This document shows, piece by piece, positions 48,801 to 61,143 of a DNA stretch of 64,000 nt. The notes under the pieces were generated by a model. The model searched no databases and was not told where the DNA came from. It saw nothing but the letters and a program-made list of their open reading frames with translations. The position numbers were made by a program, and so were the translations under genes. Numbering within the stretch: position 1 is the stretch's first letter; the number at the start of each line of letters is the position of its first letter. The stretch lies in the NCBI GenBank assembly GCA_033239005.1, contig BSQZ01000010.1, positions 9,562,501-9,626,500 on the forward strand. The letters are read 5' to 3'. The stretch is from Lamellibrachia satsuma (Eukaryota; Annelida; Polychaeta; Sabellida; Siboglinidae).

Positions 48801-49807
48801 CAAGGAAATATATTCAAAAGAATTACTCGCTTATTGGCATATCATTGATAAGAATGTAAAGTGCTTATTTTCGAGCTTCATGACTAGATAGGAGAGGGTA
48901 GCAATTTCACACACTATGCCCCATCCTCCCTACCATCACACCTAGAAACAAATCCAAGAATATCAGTCACTGTAAACAAACATCTACATGTTGCAAGTGT
49001 CAGAAATTTCATCACGAAGTGAGTTTAATTTTGTTGTCGGTTGAAGCTGAACCCTCTCTCCTTCCCCTACAACCCCATTGTATATTCAATATATATATTC
49101 ATTGTATATTCAATGCATGGTTGTCGTTTTGCTAACCTTGTCTTATATCTTTGTGTAATGTTTCAAAATGTACGTATATACCCACCAGTGTGTGGTTGGG
49201 TCCCCACCTTTGCTGTAGTTTTCTATTTTAAAATAACAGAAGCTGGGATACAACATTTACCAGTACATAAATTGGCTTATTATAAAGCTCATATACAAAC
49301 TTATATACGCCTTTTGTCTTCAACAAGAGCCACGATTCCTATCAGGTAGCATTGTCCCACAAAAAGGTATTTTGCAGAAATAACTATATGACTATTATAT
49401 TGTATGAAGCATATTGGGTGTTGGCATCTGTAATTTATAATAATAGTCACCATTTTTTTTTAACTTGACAAAATCAAATCAACATTATGTATGTTGGCAA
49501 ATATTCTCATGTGGACAAAATAACCAGCCACTGCGATATCACAGTGACACAATTTAAGCTGACAGTCTCCGATGATTTGACACATGATCACTAATTAGGA
49601 AATCCTCCTGTGGTGGATTCCAAGAATTTGACATGCATTTTCAATGTCATAGCTTGATTATCACTTCCATGACATTTTTATTTGTGCAACAGATGTATAT
49701 CCTAGCACGTTATTAGAAACGCTAACTGACATGGGAGAAACCTAGCCACAGTAATACTCTGGTTGGCATCACCAGGAGCCACAGATATTTTCAGTGATTC
49801 TAACCTG
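48801..49807. other. No gene recognised
   Basis: Unique sequence. ORF 49041-49349 (102 codons) has no recognisable domain. Confidence 0.35.
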
Positions 49808-49945
49808 TGGGACTCGGTGGTGTTGTGGTTAGAACATCGGACCCTCAATCGTGAGAATCCGGGTTCGAATCCTCTAGCTGTCATTTCGAAGCTTGATCAA
49901 TTTTGTCCACCCCATGTTGCCTCAGTTCACCCAGCTGTATAAACT
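49808..49945 (+). mobile_element. SINE head and partial body
   Basis: A-box-like GTTGTGGTTAGAACATCGG and a perfect B box GGTTCGAATCC (about 49862-49872) are followed by the body words TTTGTCCACCCCATGTTGCC and CAGCTGTATAAA. It is truncated at the 3' side relative to 43157-43483. Confidence 0.82.
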
Positions 49946-50305
49946 TCATTCATTCATATTCAAAATTTTAACAGTTATTTCATCAGTGCAAACTTTTTTT
50001 TAGAAAGGTTGTTTTTAGCTAAAAAATTACATTTATTGAATGATGAATACACATTTCCAAGAAAACACTGACTAATAAGCCAAAGGCGGTGCAGATATTA
50101 TCAAATCAATGACTGTTGTTGCGGTAGGATACTGAAGGGTCACGAATGGCTATGCGCAATGATTTTTACCTACGCCATATTCTAAAAAACAAAACACATT
50201 TCTTGAGCTAAGACAGGAATCCAACAAACTGACAACTGAATGTGAACAACTGAATGAAAACTTTTTGAATTTATTATTATTATTATTCTTATAAGGGACC
50301 TATTA

Positions 50306-50860
50306 GTGGGCCGTAGTGGCATTTATCAGTTAGAACATGAAACTCTCAATCAAGAGGTACAGGATTCAAATCCTCTTACTACCATTTTAAAGCTTGGCCA
50401 ATGTTGATCACTACATGTTGTCACAGTGTACTCAGTGTATAAATGTTGATCATTACATGTTGTCACAGTGTACTCAGTGTATAAATGTTGATCACTACAT
50501 CTTGTCACAGTGTACTCAATGTATAAATGTTGATCACTACATGTTGTCACAGTGTACTCAGTGTATAAATGTTGATCACTACATGTTGTCACAGTGTACT
50601 CAGTGTATAAATGTTGATCACTACATGTTGTCACAGTGTACTCAGTGTATAAATGTTGATCACTACATGTTGTCACAGTGTACTCAGTGTATAAATGTTG
50701 ATCACTACATGTTGTCACAGTGTACTCAGTATATAAATGTTGATCACTACATGTTGTCACAGTGTACTCAGTGTATAAATGTTGATCACTACATGTTGTC
50801 ACAGTGTACTCAGCTGTATAAATGAGAACTGGGCCTTAGAAACAATTATGAAAAAGTCTT
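50306..50860 (+). mobile_element. SINE with internal 42-bp array
   Basis: A tRNA-like head (B box GGATTCAAATCC at 50362-50373) leads into the SINE body. The segment corresponding to TTGATCACCCCACGTTGCCA through GCTGTATAAATG has been amplified into about ten tandem 42-bp units (50400-50818). The last unit restores CAGCTGTATAAATGAGAACT, after which the SINE ends. Confidence 0.82.
50400..50818. repeat. 42-bp minisatellite (10 units) derived from SINE body
   Basis: The unit is ATGTTGATCACTACATGTTG, TCACAGTGTACTCAGTGTAT, AA. Because 42 is divisible by three and the unit has no stop in one frame on each strand, 143- and 150-codon ORFs run through both strands. They are artefacts of the repeat, not genes. 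Units differ by only one or two bases. Confidence 0.96.
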
Positions 50861-51224
50861 CATGCAGTAATTGCAGCAATTCACGTACGACTTGCATTCA
50901 TCATATTTTCAGTAGACCCATTTCCAGATGACATACGTGTCTAAGATGTAATTACCTGCATAGCTATGACATTCGCATTCACAGACAGTATCATCATGTC
51001 GATTTGTCAGAATTAATGCGTTTTGTCTTTATTTTAGTTTGTGTTTATATTATTGCCAGATCAACACAACAATTGAACAACATGCATATTCAAAGAATGT
51101 TGAATGGAATAAAACATTTTAGAATGAATAATATAGAATAATACAGAATAACCTATCTACTTAAAACATTTTTAGATCAGCACCTTGCTTATTCTACTGA
51201 AATTCCGAGATTCTACTGTACTGG
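50861..51224. other. No gene recognised
   Basis: AT-rich unique sequence with an AGAATRATA-like run near 51121-51150. Confidence 0.4.
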
Positions 51225-51655
51225 ACCCTGAAAGCCGAGTCAGAAAGAAGAATAGCTGCATTTGAGATGAAATTTTTCAGAAGGATCATGAAAATTTCTT
51301 ACAGAGACCACATAACAAATATATTAATAATGCAAGCCATGTCCGAAGCCTAAGGACCACAAGAACTGTTTTTGGTCACAGTAAAACGTCGAAAACTCCA
51401 TTGGTTTGGTCATACAACCAGATACAACACACTTGCCAAAGAAATACTACAAGGCATGGTCAAAGGTGGCAGAAAATGAGGAAGACCACAGAAATGTACA
51501 TAGACAACATTCGAGAGTGGATGGGTCTAGAGCCATAGGAATCATGCAATGCTGCTCACAACCGTCCCAGATGAAGAAAGATCTCTGTGGAAGCCTCCAA
51601 ACGCGAACCCCTACGATCGGCCCGGTCAAGGGATGAATGAATGAATGAAAGCCTG
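51225..51655 (+). pseudogene. RTE-like LINE ORF, C-terminal fragment B with GAAT tail
   Basis: The plus strand reads WTLKAESERRIAAFEMKFFR then RRIMKISYRDHITN, a stop, TVKRRKLHWFGHTTRYNTLA and KEILQGMVKGGRK, then a stop just before GRPQKC. This is the typical end of an RTE-type reverse-transcriptase protein. After further frame changes the coding ends before a short (GAAT)n tail at about 51634-51650, which marks the LINE 3' end. At least three stops or frameshifts are present. It is a third RTE-like lineage, distinct from those at 10.8 and 58.2 kb. Confidence 0.82.
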
Positions 51656-51874
51656 TACTTTTCAGTAATATTGCCAATTTCACTGGACTGTTTTTATGTT
51701 TTGGATTTAAGCAGAACATGAATAAAATAATACAATACAACAAGGTTGACATAAACCTGATAATGATCATAGTTAGTTTTTAACGGCATACAATAACATC
51801 TATATCTGTAATGTATTATTCTCCACAGTTGTATGGAGTAATGTGATGTGGTGTCTAAAAGGAGACCAGACATA
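51656..51874. other. No gene recognised
   Basis: Short unique stretch between the LINE fragment and the 26-bp array. Confidence 0.4.
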
Positions 51875-51976
51875 TATCTGACTTAGTGGCATGCCACAGA
51901 TATCTGACTTAGTGGCAGGCCACAGATATCTGACTTAGTGGCAGGCCACAGATATCTGGCTTAGTGGCATGCCACA
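51875..51976. repeat. 26-bp tandem repeat (4 units)
   Basis: TATCTGACTTAGTGGCAGGC plus CACAGA starts at 51875 and 51901 and continues. The internal GTGGCATGCCAC of some units is a perfect palindrome. Confidence 0.93.
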
Positions 51977-51977
51977 C

Positions 51978-52085
51978 AGTCATAGATACAAAAATTAGTG
52001 GACATGAATAAAAAAATTGCGTCCTTATCCACATATGCCATCTGGAACATGATAGCTTAGGTGGTAATGTTGTTCAAAGTTGTGT
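51978..52085 (+). mobile_element. CR1/L2-like LINE 3' tail fragment (copy E)
   Basis: Diverged match to the LINE 3' UTR. GTCCTTATCCACATATGCCA and TCTGGAACATGATAGC are followed by GGTAATGTTGTTCAAAGTTG. Only the tail is present. Confidence 0.5.
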
Positions 52086-54469
<2,384 letters not shown>

Positions 54470-55112
54470 TCCGATATGTCGACCTCTGCAACTATTTCTT
54501 CAAGATCCGCTATGTCGAAATCTGCAACTACTTCCTCAAGATCCGCTGTGTTGAACTCTGCAACTACTTCTTCAAGATCCGCTGTGTCGACCTTTGCAAC
54601 TACTTCTTCAAGATCCGCGTGTCGACCTCTGCAACTACTTCTTCAAGATCCGCTGTGTCGACCTCCGCAACTACTTCTTCAAGATCCGCGTGTCGACCTC
54701 TGCAACTACTTTTTCAAGATCCGCGTGTCGACCTCTGCAACTACTTCTTCAAGATCTGCTGTGTCGACCTCTGCAACTACTTCTTCAAGATCCGCTGTGT
54801 CGACCTCTGCAACTACTTCTTCAAGATCCGCGTGCCGACCTCTGCAACTACTTCTTCAAGATCCACGTGTCGACCTCTGCAACTACTTCTTCAAGATCCG
54901 CGTGTCGGCAACTACTTCTTCAAGATCCGCTGTGTCGACCTCTGCAACTACTTCTTCAAGATCCGCTGTGTCGACCTCTGCAACTACTTCTAAAAGATCC
55001 GCTGTGTCGACCTCTGCAATTACTTCTTCAAGATCCGCTGTGTCGGCCTCTGCAACTACTTCTTCAAAATCCGCTGTCGACCTCTGCAACTACTTCTTCA
55101 AGATCCGCGAGT
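54470..55112 (+). repeat. 35/36-bp minisatellite (18 units) expanded inside LINE ORF1 linker
   Basis: The unit is TCAAGATCCGCTGTGTCGAC plus CTCTGCAACTACTTCT. Eleven or so units are 36 bp, most of the rest 35 bp (GCTGTG reduced to GCGTG), one 29 and one 34. The 35-bp units shift the frame, so the array is read in turn as STSATTSSRSAV, CRPLQLLLQDPL and VDLCNYFFKIRC. No frame contains a stop except one TAA in unit 15 (about 54990). This explains the three overlapping long ORFs, including the 374-codon one (54086-55210). The S/T-rich frame matches the linker before and after, so it is probably ancestral. Confidence 0.9.
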
Positions 55113-55515
55113 CGACCCAGACGTCTACTATTTCAACGTGCTCGACGGCTACTCCACCAACTACAACCGATTCCACATCTACCACTGGTAGCACTACTTT
55201 GCCACCATGAATGCAGGCACTCTTCCAAGTATAGTCTTAAGTTTGCACCGGTTCGACTCATACCTGCTGAGTACTTTCTCACAGGATTCCACGTTGACAC
55301 AACTTGTGACGAATTATCTACCACGTGTCATCAACTTTGAGTTTGAAAAGCTCATGTGAACGATTACCCGACACAACTCGTATTCTTCTTTCTAGCTGTG
55401 TGTTGAAATTCCCAAAGCTAACTCGCTTTACGATGCTGATCTCTGGCCTGCTGGAACAAAGACTGGAAGGTATTTCCCACCTAGGAGACACACACCAACA
55501 GATTCAACCCACTTA
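55113..55515 (+). pseudogene. LINE ORF1 C-terminal part, frameshifted
   Basis: After the array the S/T/P linker ends at a stop (55208-55210). A different frame reads EYFLTGFHVDTTCDELST (about 55270-55325), a third reads TLSLKSSCERLP, and a fourth block reads SYSSF, stop, LCVEIPKANSLYDADLWPAG and TKTGRYF (about 55378-55475). The pattern resembles the RNA-recognition-like C-terminal domain of LINE ORF1 proteins, where a YSSF strand precedes a D-ELWP-G-RV motif. At least three indels and one nonsense change are present. Confidence 0.7.
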
Positions 55516-55552
55516 TAGACTTTCCCCTCCGTATAGTTTCTTTTAATTCCAT

Positions 55553-55720
55553 TTTTGTACTAATACTTTCACATCTAGCACTTCTCATGTGTGTAAATAT
55601 ATACACCCATTGGGAGTTAAATCCTGACATATGGATGAAAAAGAAGTATATACAGAGACAACGGCCATATATGATTACACTTATCAACCAGGATGTTGAC
55701 AGGAATATGTTCTACAAACT
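55553..55720 (+). repeat. Inserted copy of the 48336-48500 chimeric segment
   Basis: TTTTGTACTAATACTTTCAC through GTTGACAGGAATATGTTCTA matches 48336-48500 with a few substitutions. It lies between ORF1 and the endonuclease of the host LINE, so it is a nested insertion younger than that LINE. No target duplication is evident. Confidence 0.8.
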
Positions 55721-55721
55721 G

Positions 55722-56545
55722 AGCAGTATTTTTGATGTGATTGACATTTAAAACTCTTTAGATATACTTGCTGTGCAAGAAAACTGGCTCTCTAAACAGA
55801 GCCTTTATTTTCTTAATTCTGTTCACTCTGACTTAAATGCCAGGAATTAGTTCCATTGATCGTGGTGATGGTTTGAGCGGACGCCTTTATGGCGGGCTTT
55901 GTTTTTATGGAGGCGTTCACTCGACCCATTTATTGAACCTTTGATCTATGACGATGAGAAGAGACTCCTCAGTCTAAACATTACCAGCTCTAATGCCACT
56001 ATTTGTCTTCTTCTATCTACCATATCAGAGCGATGACAATACTGATGAATATCAAGATATTTGAGACAAAATCCAGAGCATAAACGATTTATTTGAATCA
56101 GCCAACATATTCATCATTGACGATTTTAATGCGGATATTAAGAAACCCAGTCTTTTTACTCTATTTCTCAATGCTTTTATAAACAACTGTCCCCTTATTC
56201 CAAGTGACACATTGCTTCTCCCCTCTGACATTTTTACTTATGTTGGTGATGTGCACGGCTCAAGGAGCTGCTCACCACCCACTCTAGTCACTCATCAATA
56301 TCTGATGTGGAAGTTAAACATGACTGTGTCTCTTCCAACCATTTACCTCTATGATTTACTATATCTGCCAAGTTATTACTTTGTTCAGATGCCCCCACAC
56401 AGGAGCAAATTCATCCACCTTGTGTTGTGTGGAATGCTGCCACCTCCAGGATCTCTACAACTATCTTACACATAAAAGAAACAAGTATCACTCTGATGCT
56501 AACTTGTACAGTGAGCAAGTATCGTTACGCACGTAGTGCACAACA
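55722..56545 (+). pseudogene. LINE ORF2 apurinic-like endonuclease domain, broken
   Basis: Frame pieces follow the APE-type endonuclease of CR1/L2 LINEs, which nicks target DNA. They are LSSIFDVIDI, stop, SLDILAVQENWL (about 55725-55790; the QE-W catalytic motif appears as QENWL), then a GGLCFYGGVHS-like block (55890-55925). Next comes FESANIFIIDDFNADI (about 56090-56140, where GDFN is expected) and DIFTYVGDVHGSRS (about 56225-56265). In another frame, THSSHSSISDVEVKHDCVSS then NHLPL follows (about 56275-56345, matching the usual SDHFPL). Several stops and frameshifts occur. The reverse transcriptase is missing, so the element is truncated at about 56545. Confidence 0.8.
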
Positions 56546-56606
56546 TAAACATGTATTTAACATAACATTGTGTATGGCCGAACGAAGATGTAGCGTAGGA
56601 TCCGAA

Positions 56607-56690
56607 TGCCTCGGTGCAGGACGATTGCCTCGGTGCAGGACGATTGCCTCGGTGCAGGACGATTGCCTCGGTTCATGACGATTGGTTCCA
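56607..56690. repeat. 19-bp tandem repeat (4 units)
   Basis: TGCCTCGGTGCAGGACGAT starts at 56607, 56626, 56645 and 56664. It is CpG-richer than its surroundings. Confidence 0.93.
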
Positions 56691-56811
56691 CGTCGTATAA
56701 TGAGAACCGGGTTTACACTGAAGCTGCAGCTCATCTATTCCACTTATAAGAAAACGTTATTGTTATTTATTCTACTTTATTGAATGTATTTGTGGAAATA
56801 AAACATTACAT

Positions 56812-57170
56812 TGATGGATGGATGGATGGATGTATGGATGGATGAATGGATGGATGGATGGATGTATGGATGAATGAATGGATGGATGGATGGATGTATG
56901 GATGGATGGATGGATGTATGGATGGATGGATGGATGGATGGATGGATGGATGGATGGATGAATGAATGGATGGATGGATGGATGGATGAATGGATGAATA
57001 GATGGATGGATGGATGGATGGATGGATGGATGGATGGATGGATGGATGTATGGATGGATGGATGGATGGATGGATGGATGGGTTGATTGGTTGGTTAGTT
57101 GGTTGGTTGGTTGGTTGGTTGGTTGGTTGGTTGGTTGGTTGGTTGGTTGGATGGTTGGCTGGCTGGTTGG
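56812..57170. repeat. (GGAT)n microsatellite switching to (GGTT)n
   Basis: GGAT units with TA and AA interruptions run to about 57080 and are directly followed by GGTT units to 57170. The ORFs rich in MDGW and GWLV are artefacts. The single-base switch between adjacent pure tracts suggests that a point mutation was propagated by slippage. Confidence 0.97.
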
Positions 57171-57224
57171 TAGATTATCGATACGTATACTATATTAACT
57201 TAATTAGGTTTGTATTCAGGCTAG

Positions 57225-57650
57225 ATTAGTAAATTCCATCATATCAATTCCAATTAGGCCTACACACCAATTACAAATACCAATTTTAATTATAAATTCC
57301 AAATCGAAATAAATGTATGTAACTAGAGGAACCATAGATATACCCAATGCCCAAAAATAACATACATCTAGGAGCAGTTTCATTTAATTTCTGCATTATT
57401 ATGGTACATAATGGAAAACAAATATGATATACTCAACATATTATATTTTATTGATTATTTGCAGCGAAATAATTGACTTAAAAAGTGACATGATGTAATT
57501 AAAGTAACTGAAAAGTAAAAAATACCAATTACATTTTACCAACCCCAATTCTAATTCCAATTGCTTTTAAAAACAAAACATAAATCCAGCTACAACTGTT
57601 GAAATTGGAATTGGCGTTTCAAATCCAATTACAATGTCACTGACCCGAAG
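57225..57650. mobile_element. Possible hAT-like fragment with AATTCCAATT repeats
   Basis: AATTCCAATT and its complement recur in both orientations near both ends (57238-57320 and 57535-57640). The right end, on the complement, reads CAGTGACATTGTAATTGG, a hAT-like terminus. The left terminus was not identified and no duplication was seen. Confidence 0.35.
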
Positions 57651-58084
57651 TCCCACTAAGACAGTCGTACTCGTCAGCATGGTTGATCAGCCCTGTTTTA
57701 TTTGCAGTGGATCACATCTGTCTGGTGTTTCAACGCTGCCGGAGTAACTGATTAAACCTACTTGTTTGTCTTCACTCCATGTACCGCTATATTGCAGCTT
57801 GATGATGGCGCTCTCTTTGAGATTACCATATATATTGCCTGCTCACAATTCGTGAATATGAATCTTTTTCATTTATTGTTTTTTGCTAAGGATCAGCCAA
57901 GAGCGCAGAACCATCATCAGCAGTAGTGTATTGGGGGGGGGGGGGATTGCGCGATGGTCCCCATTAAGCTAACCTTTTTCTCTGTATTTAGCTTAGCACG
58001 CTGAAGCTAACGGGTGATTAGGCTTACCCCCTCCCTGACCTCCATCTTTGGGAAATGCTTGATGCGCCACGGACCATCAGCATT
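57651..58084. other. No gene recognised
   Basis: Unique sequence with a G10 homopolymer at about 57931-57943. It abuts the 3' end of the minus-strand RTE-like LINE. Confidence 0.4.
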
Positions 58085-59120
58085 ATAAATGTTGTATATA
58101 AAAGTTGTATATAAATGTGTACTCTTCCTCCCTGTTCCCTACTGTACAGGGGTGAGGGTCAGGTAAAATATTGTCGAGCCACTCTTTCTGTTCTTTCTTT
58201 CCATAGTTTTCTATCGGCTGCTCCCTCTCTCCATCTTTCATCCTCCCCTGATCTTCTCATGTCCCTCCTCATGCAGTCCTCCCATCTCGGCTGTGGCCTT
58301 CCCCTTTTCCTGCGTCCTTGATGTTTTTCCACCTCTGCTCTCTTTGCAAGTTTGCTTGCATCCATTCTTACCAAGTGGCCTGCCCATCTCATCCTGCTTC
58401 TCACTAATCTTCCTGTTAGGCTGCATTGCATCCCAACCTCTTTCCTTAGGTTGTTCATCCTTCTTCTGTCCACCCTCTTTGTTCTTGTTATTCGCCGAAC
58501 CCAGTTATTCTCACACTCTTGCATCTTCTGTTGTTGTTGTTCTGACAACGCCACTGTCGCCAGACCAAACAGGCATGCTGGTGTATCACATGTTCTCAGA
58601 ACTTTCCCTTTCAGCTTTTTTGAAATTTTTCTGTCCAACATAACTCCCTCTACCTTTCTCCAAGCATTCGCTCCCGTTTGTGTCCGACGTCGCACTTCTG
58701 CAGCTGAATGCCCATCCTCCGTAACCATTCCTCCAAGGTACACAAAGCCATCCACTTGCTTGATCTCCTTACCATCCAACCTGATGTTCAACTCCTCTCT
58801 CTGCTGTCCAACCCACATCATTTCTGTCTTCTCTAGGCTCATTCGCAGTCCGTGCTTCTCGAACACCCTCTTCCATTCCTCCAACACTTCCTGTAGGTCT
58901 TGTTTGCTTTCTGCTATTATGGCCAGATCATCTGCATATATCATCTCCCTGAGAATATCCTTCGTGCTGATCTTCCTGCTGATTATTTCCATCACCATGA
59001 TAAACAGTACAGGACTAAGGGGACTTCCTTGCCTCAAACATGTCGTACCTAAGAAAACGAGTCCGGAGACAAATCATATCTTGTGTCATACTCAAACATC
59101 ACTGTCTATGCTAGTTGAGA
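58085..59120 (-). mobile_element. RTE-like LINE, 5'-truncated
   Basis: Minus-strand LINE remnant. The 3' end carries a repeated TATATACAACTTT-like motif (58090-58120). The 292-codon ORF 58159-59037 is listed separately. Coding similarity extends a little upstream (VFLGTTCLRQGSPLSP, to about 59090), so the break is near 59120. The endonuclease and the first reverse-transcriptase motifs are missing. Confidence 0.85.
58159..59037 (-). CDS. RTE-like reverse transcriptase, C-terminal 292 residues
   Basis: The longest intact element ORF in the window. It starts inside the RT domain at RQGSPLSPVLFI, followed by the catalytic YADDLAII (about residues 34-41), the thumb-like DGKEIKQVDGFVYLGGMV (about 88-105), and GANAWRKVEGVMLDRKISKK (about 122-141). 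It then runs through the C-terminal region MRWAGHLVRMDASKLAKRAE (about 217-236) and a basic KRGRPQPRWEDCMRRDM (about 242-258) to its end at YFT. This matches RTE-type LINEs, which copy RNA at a nicked target. The ATG used is internal to the original protein. The lack of stops and frameshifts marks it as relatively young. RTE clade is inferred from the C-terminal pattern. Confidence 0.88.
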   Translation of the reverse strand: MRQGSPLSPVLFIMVMEIISRKISTKDILREMIYADDLAIIAESKQDLQEVLEEWKRVFEKHGLRMSLEKTEMMWVGQQREELNIRLDGKEIKQVDGFVYLGGMVTEDGHSAAEVRRRTQTGANAWRKVEGVMLDRKISKKLKGKVLRTCDTPACLFGLATVALSEQQQQKMQECENNWVRRITRTKRVDRRRMNNLRKEVGMQCSLTGRLVRSRMRWAGHLVRMDASKLAKRAEVEKHQGRRKRGRPQPRWEDCMRRDMRRSGEDERWREGAADRKLWKERTERVARQYFT

Positions 59121-59344
59121 TTATCATTTCCCTGCAGAATTGTTGGAGTTTACCGGAGCGTCTTTATAGCTTGTGGGGGTGTAGGGATTTCAACATGCTG
59201 CGCATGTTTAGTTTCCCTCCTGCCCGCGGCGTGGGTGGGTCTACGTCGAAACGTGACGTAGATACTGTGAAATAGTGTGGTTTTAATTTGGACGATTGAG
59301 TGTTGGACCACGCGAACACCACACCCCCGCACGAACTCGCGCGC
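59121..59344. other. CpG-richer spacer with TCTACGTC palindrome
   Basis: TCTACGTC and GACGTAGA (about 59240-59262) form an 8-bp inverted repeat around GAAACGT and contain a CRE-like TGACGTAG. There is no recognisable gene start nearby. Confidence 0.35.
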
Positions 59345-59350
59345 GCTCCC

Positions 59351-59428
59351 GCACACACACACACACACACACACACGCACGCACGCACGCACGCACGCAC
59401 ACGCACACGCACACGCACACGCACACAC
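59351..59428. repeat. (CA)n/(CGCA)n microsatellite
   Basis: CA dinucleotides pass into GCAC and ACGC units. Such tracts favour Z-DNA. Confidence 0.96.
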
Positions 59429-59749
59429 ATTCTTGAAAATAGTGATGTTATCAGAGATATGAAAGTTTATTTTGGGTGAGCGTTGGAGTATGAGATTCCG
59501 CCGTTAATCCTCGTAATCTTCTGAAATCTTCGTAATCTTCTCTAATCCAATAACAATGTAATGTCCGTGCCTAACGTTGTTATAACGTCATCTCGATCGA
59601 TGTAAACTGCATGTTGTGTTAAACTATAACTGTCAAGCTTACACGAAATGGGGCACATGACAAACACAACTGTGTACGTTATATTTGAAGTTGTATTAAA
59701 GGCCAGATAGCTCCCACGTGTCGCGGATCTTGGCCCGAATTTAGAAATA
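59429..59749. other. No gene recognised
   Basis: Unique sequence between the CA tract and the LINE tail. Confidence 0.4.
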
Positions 59750-61143
59750 ATTAAGATTTAACAAGATTTAACAAGATTGCCTTCCCAAACAACAAGTTCC
59801 AGATGGCAAGTGGACAAAGAAGCCATTAACTTATCGAGAGTCCAACAATTTTCTCATTTATGTGTAGCCCGCCCTTATCAAATATCTGTAAATTCTATTT
59901 TAAACATATTCACACTACTAGCATTAAAACAATCATTTGGCAGTTTGTTCCATTCATTTATCACCCTCTGTGAGAAAGAGTTCTTTCTCGTGTCCAACCT
60001 ACACTGCTCCTTAACTAATGCTTAAACACTTCTATTTGGTCTCCTCTTAGTCTCCTGGTCTCTAGTGTTGTCAAACCACATTGTAATAAGCGACTTTTGT
60101 AACTAAGATCTATCAATTCTGGAATCATTTTAGTTGCTCTTCGTTGTATTCTTTCTAGCTTGTCTATGTCCTTTTTACGATATGGCCTCCATGCTTGAAT
60201 ACAATATTCCAAATGTGGTCTAACTATTGCTTTGTACAGGGGTACAATTAGCGGATTCTCCTTATACATGATAGTTCTCCTAATTAACCCTAGAATTTGA
60301 TTTCCTTTCGAAGCAGCACTCTCACGTTGCTCTGAAACTTTCATGTCAGCACTAAATGTTACTCCTAAGTCCTTTTCTTGTGTGGTTCTACCTAGTACAG
60401 CATCCCCCATTCTATATTCTTCGTCCATGTTTCCATGTCCTATGTGTATACATTTACACTCAAAAAAATTTAATAATATTTGCCATTTTTCTGACCATTT
60501 AACTAATTTATCTAGATCATCCTGTAAACTTTATTTATCTGTATCATTAGGAACCTTTCTGAATACTTTTGTGTCATCTGCAAATTTGAGTACGTTGCTA
60601 GATATGTCATCTTCCAAATCATTTATATATATTAAAAACAGTACAGGGCCTAATACTGATCCCTGTGGTACACCACTCAAAACAGATGTCCAGTTTGAAA
60701 TCTCACCATCTACTATTACTCTCTGTTTTCTGTGTGTAAGCCACTTTTCTATCCACTTGATTACATCATTACCTATACCATGGGCTTTTAGTTTAGGTAA
60801 CAATCTTTGATGTTGCACTTTATCGAAAGCTTTCTGAAAATCTAAGTAGACAACATCCACTGGTGACCACCCGTCATCTACCCACTTTGTAATTTCTTCA
60901 AAAAAAGCATAAGAGATTAGTTAGACATGACCTTGCTTTTAGGAACCCATGTTGAGATGTATTTATTAATTAATGTTTTACAAGGAATTCCACCATGTGG
61001 TCTCTAATTAATGTTTTGAGTAATTTACATGCAACTGATGTTAAACTCACTGGTCTGTAATTTTCTGGCTTGTTCCTTGATCCCTTCTTAAATAGCGGCA
61101 TAATGTTTGCCTCTTTCCATTCTGAAGGAACTATTCCTTCTCA
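59750..61143 (-). pseudogene. CR1/L2-like LINE, RT to 3' end (copy F)
   Basis: Best copy of the family with tails at 12.3, 32.2, 35.8, 48.4 and 52.0 kb. On the minus strand, from 61143: WKEANIMPLFKKGSRNKPEN and YRPVSLTSV-like (RT motifs 1-2), then a broken stretch at 60870-60960. DVVYLDFQKAFDKVQHQRLL, GVPQGSVLGPVLFLIYIND and KFADDTKVF (RT core with catalytic FADD) follow at 60531-60860. The C-terminal half (60015-60428) has KDLGVTFSADMKVS, PLYKAIVRPHLEYCIQAWRP and RRLRGDQIEVFK. About 80 bp are deleted just after QIEVFK, joining it out of frame to the ALVKEQ region, and the 3' UTR (CTCGATAAGTTAATGGCTTC) ends in a doubled TTGTTAAAT. The endonuclease and ORF1 are absent. Confidence 0.9.

Noticed and set aside
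50350..50825. Overlapping 143- and 150-codon ORFs on both strands
   Set aside because: They come from a 42-bp tandem unit whose length is divisible by three. The sequence is an amplified SINE body, not a repeat protein gene.
56874..57229. MDGW- and GWLV-repeat ORFs
   Set aside because: Translations of GGAT and GGTT microsatellites.
58352..59275. 307-codon plus-strand ORF
   Set aside because: It is the shadow of the minus-strand RTE-like ORF, which carries YADD and other RT motifs.
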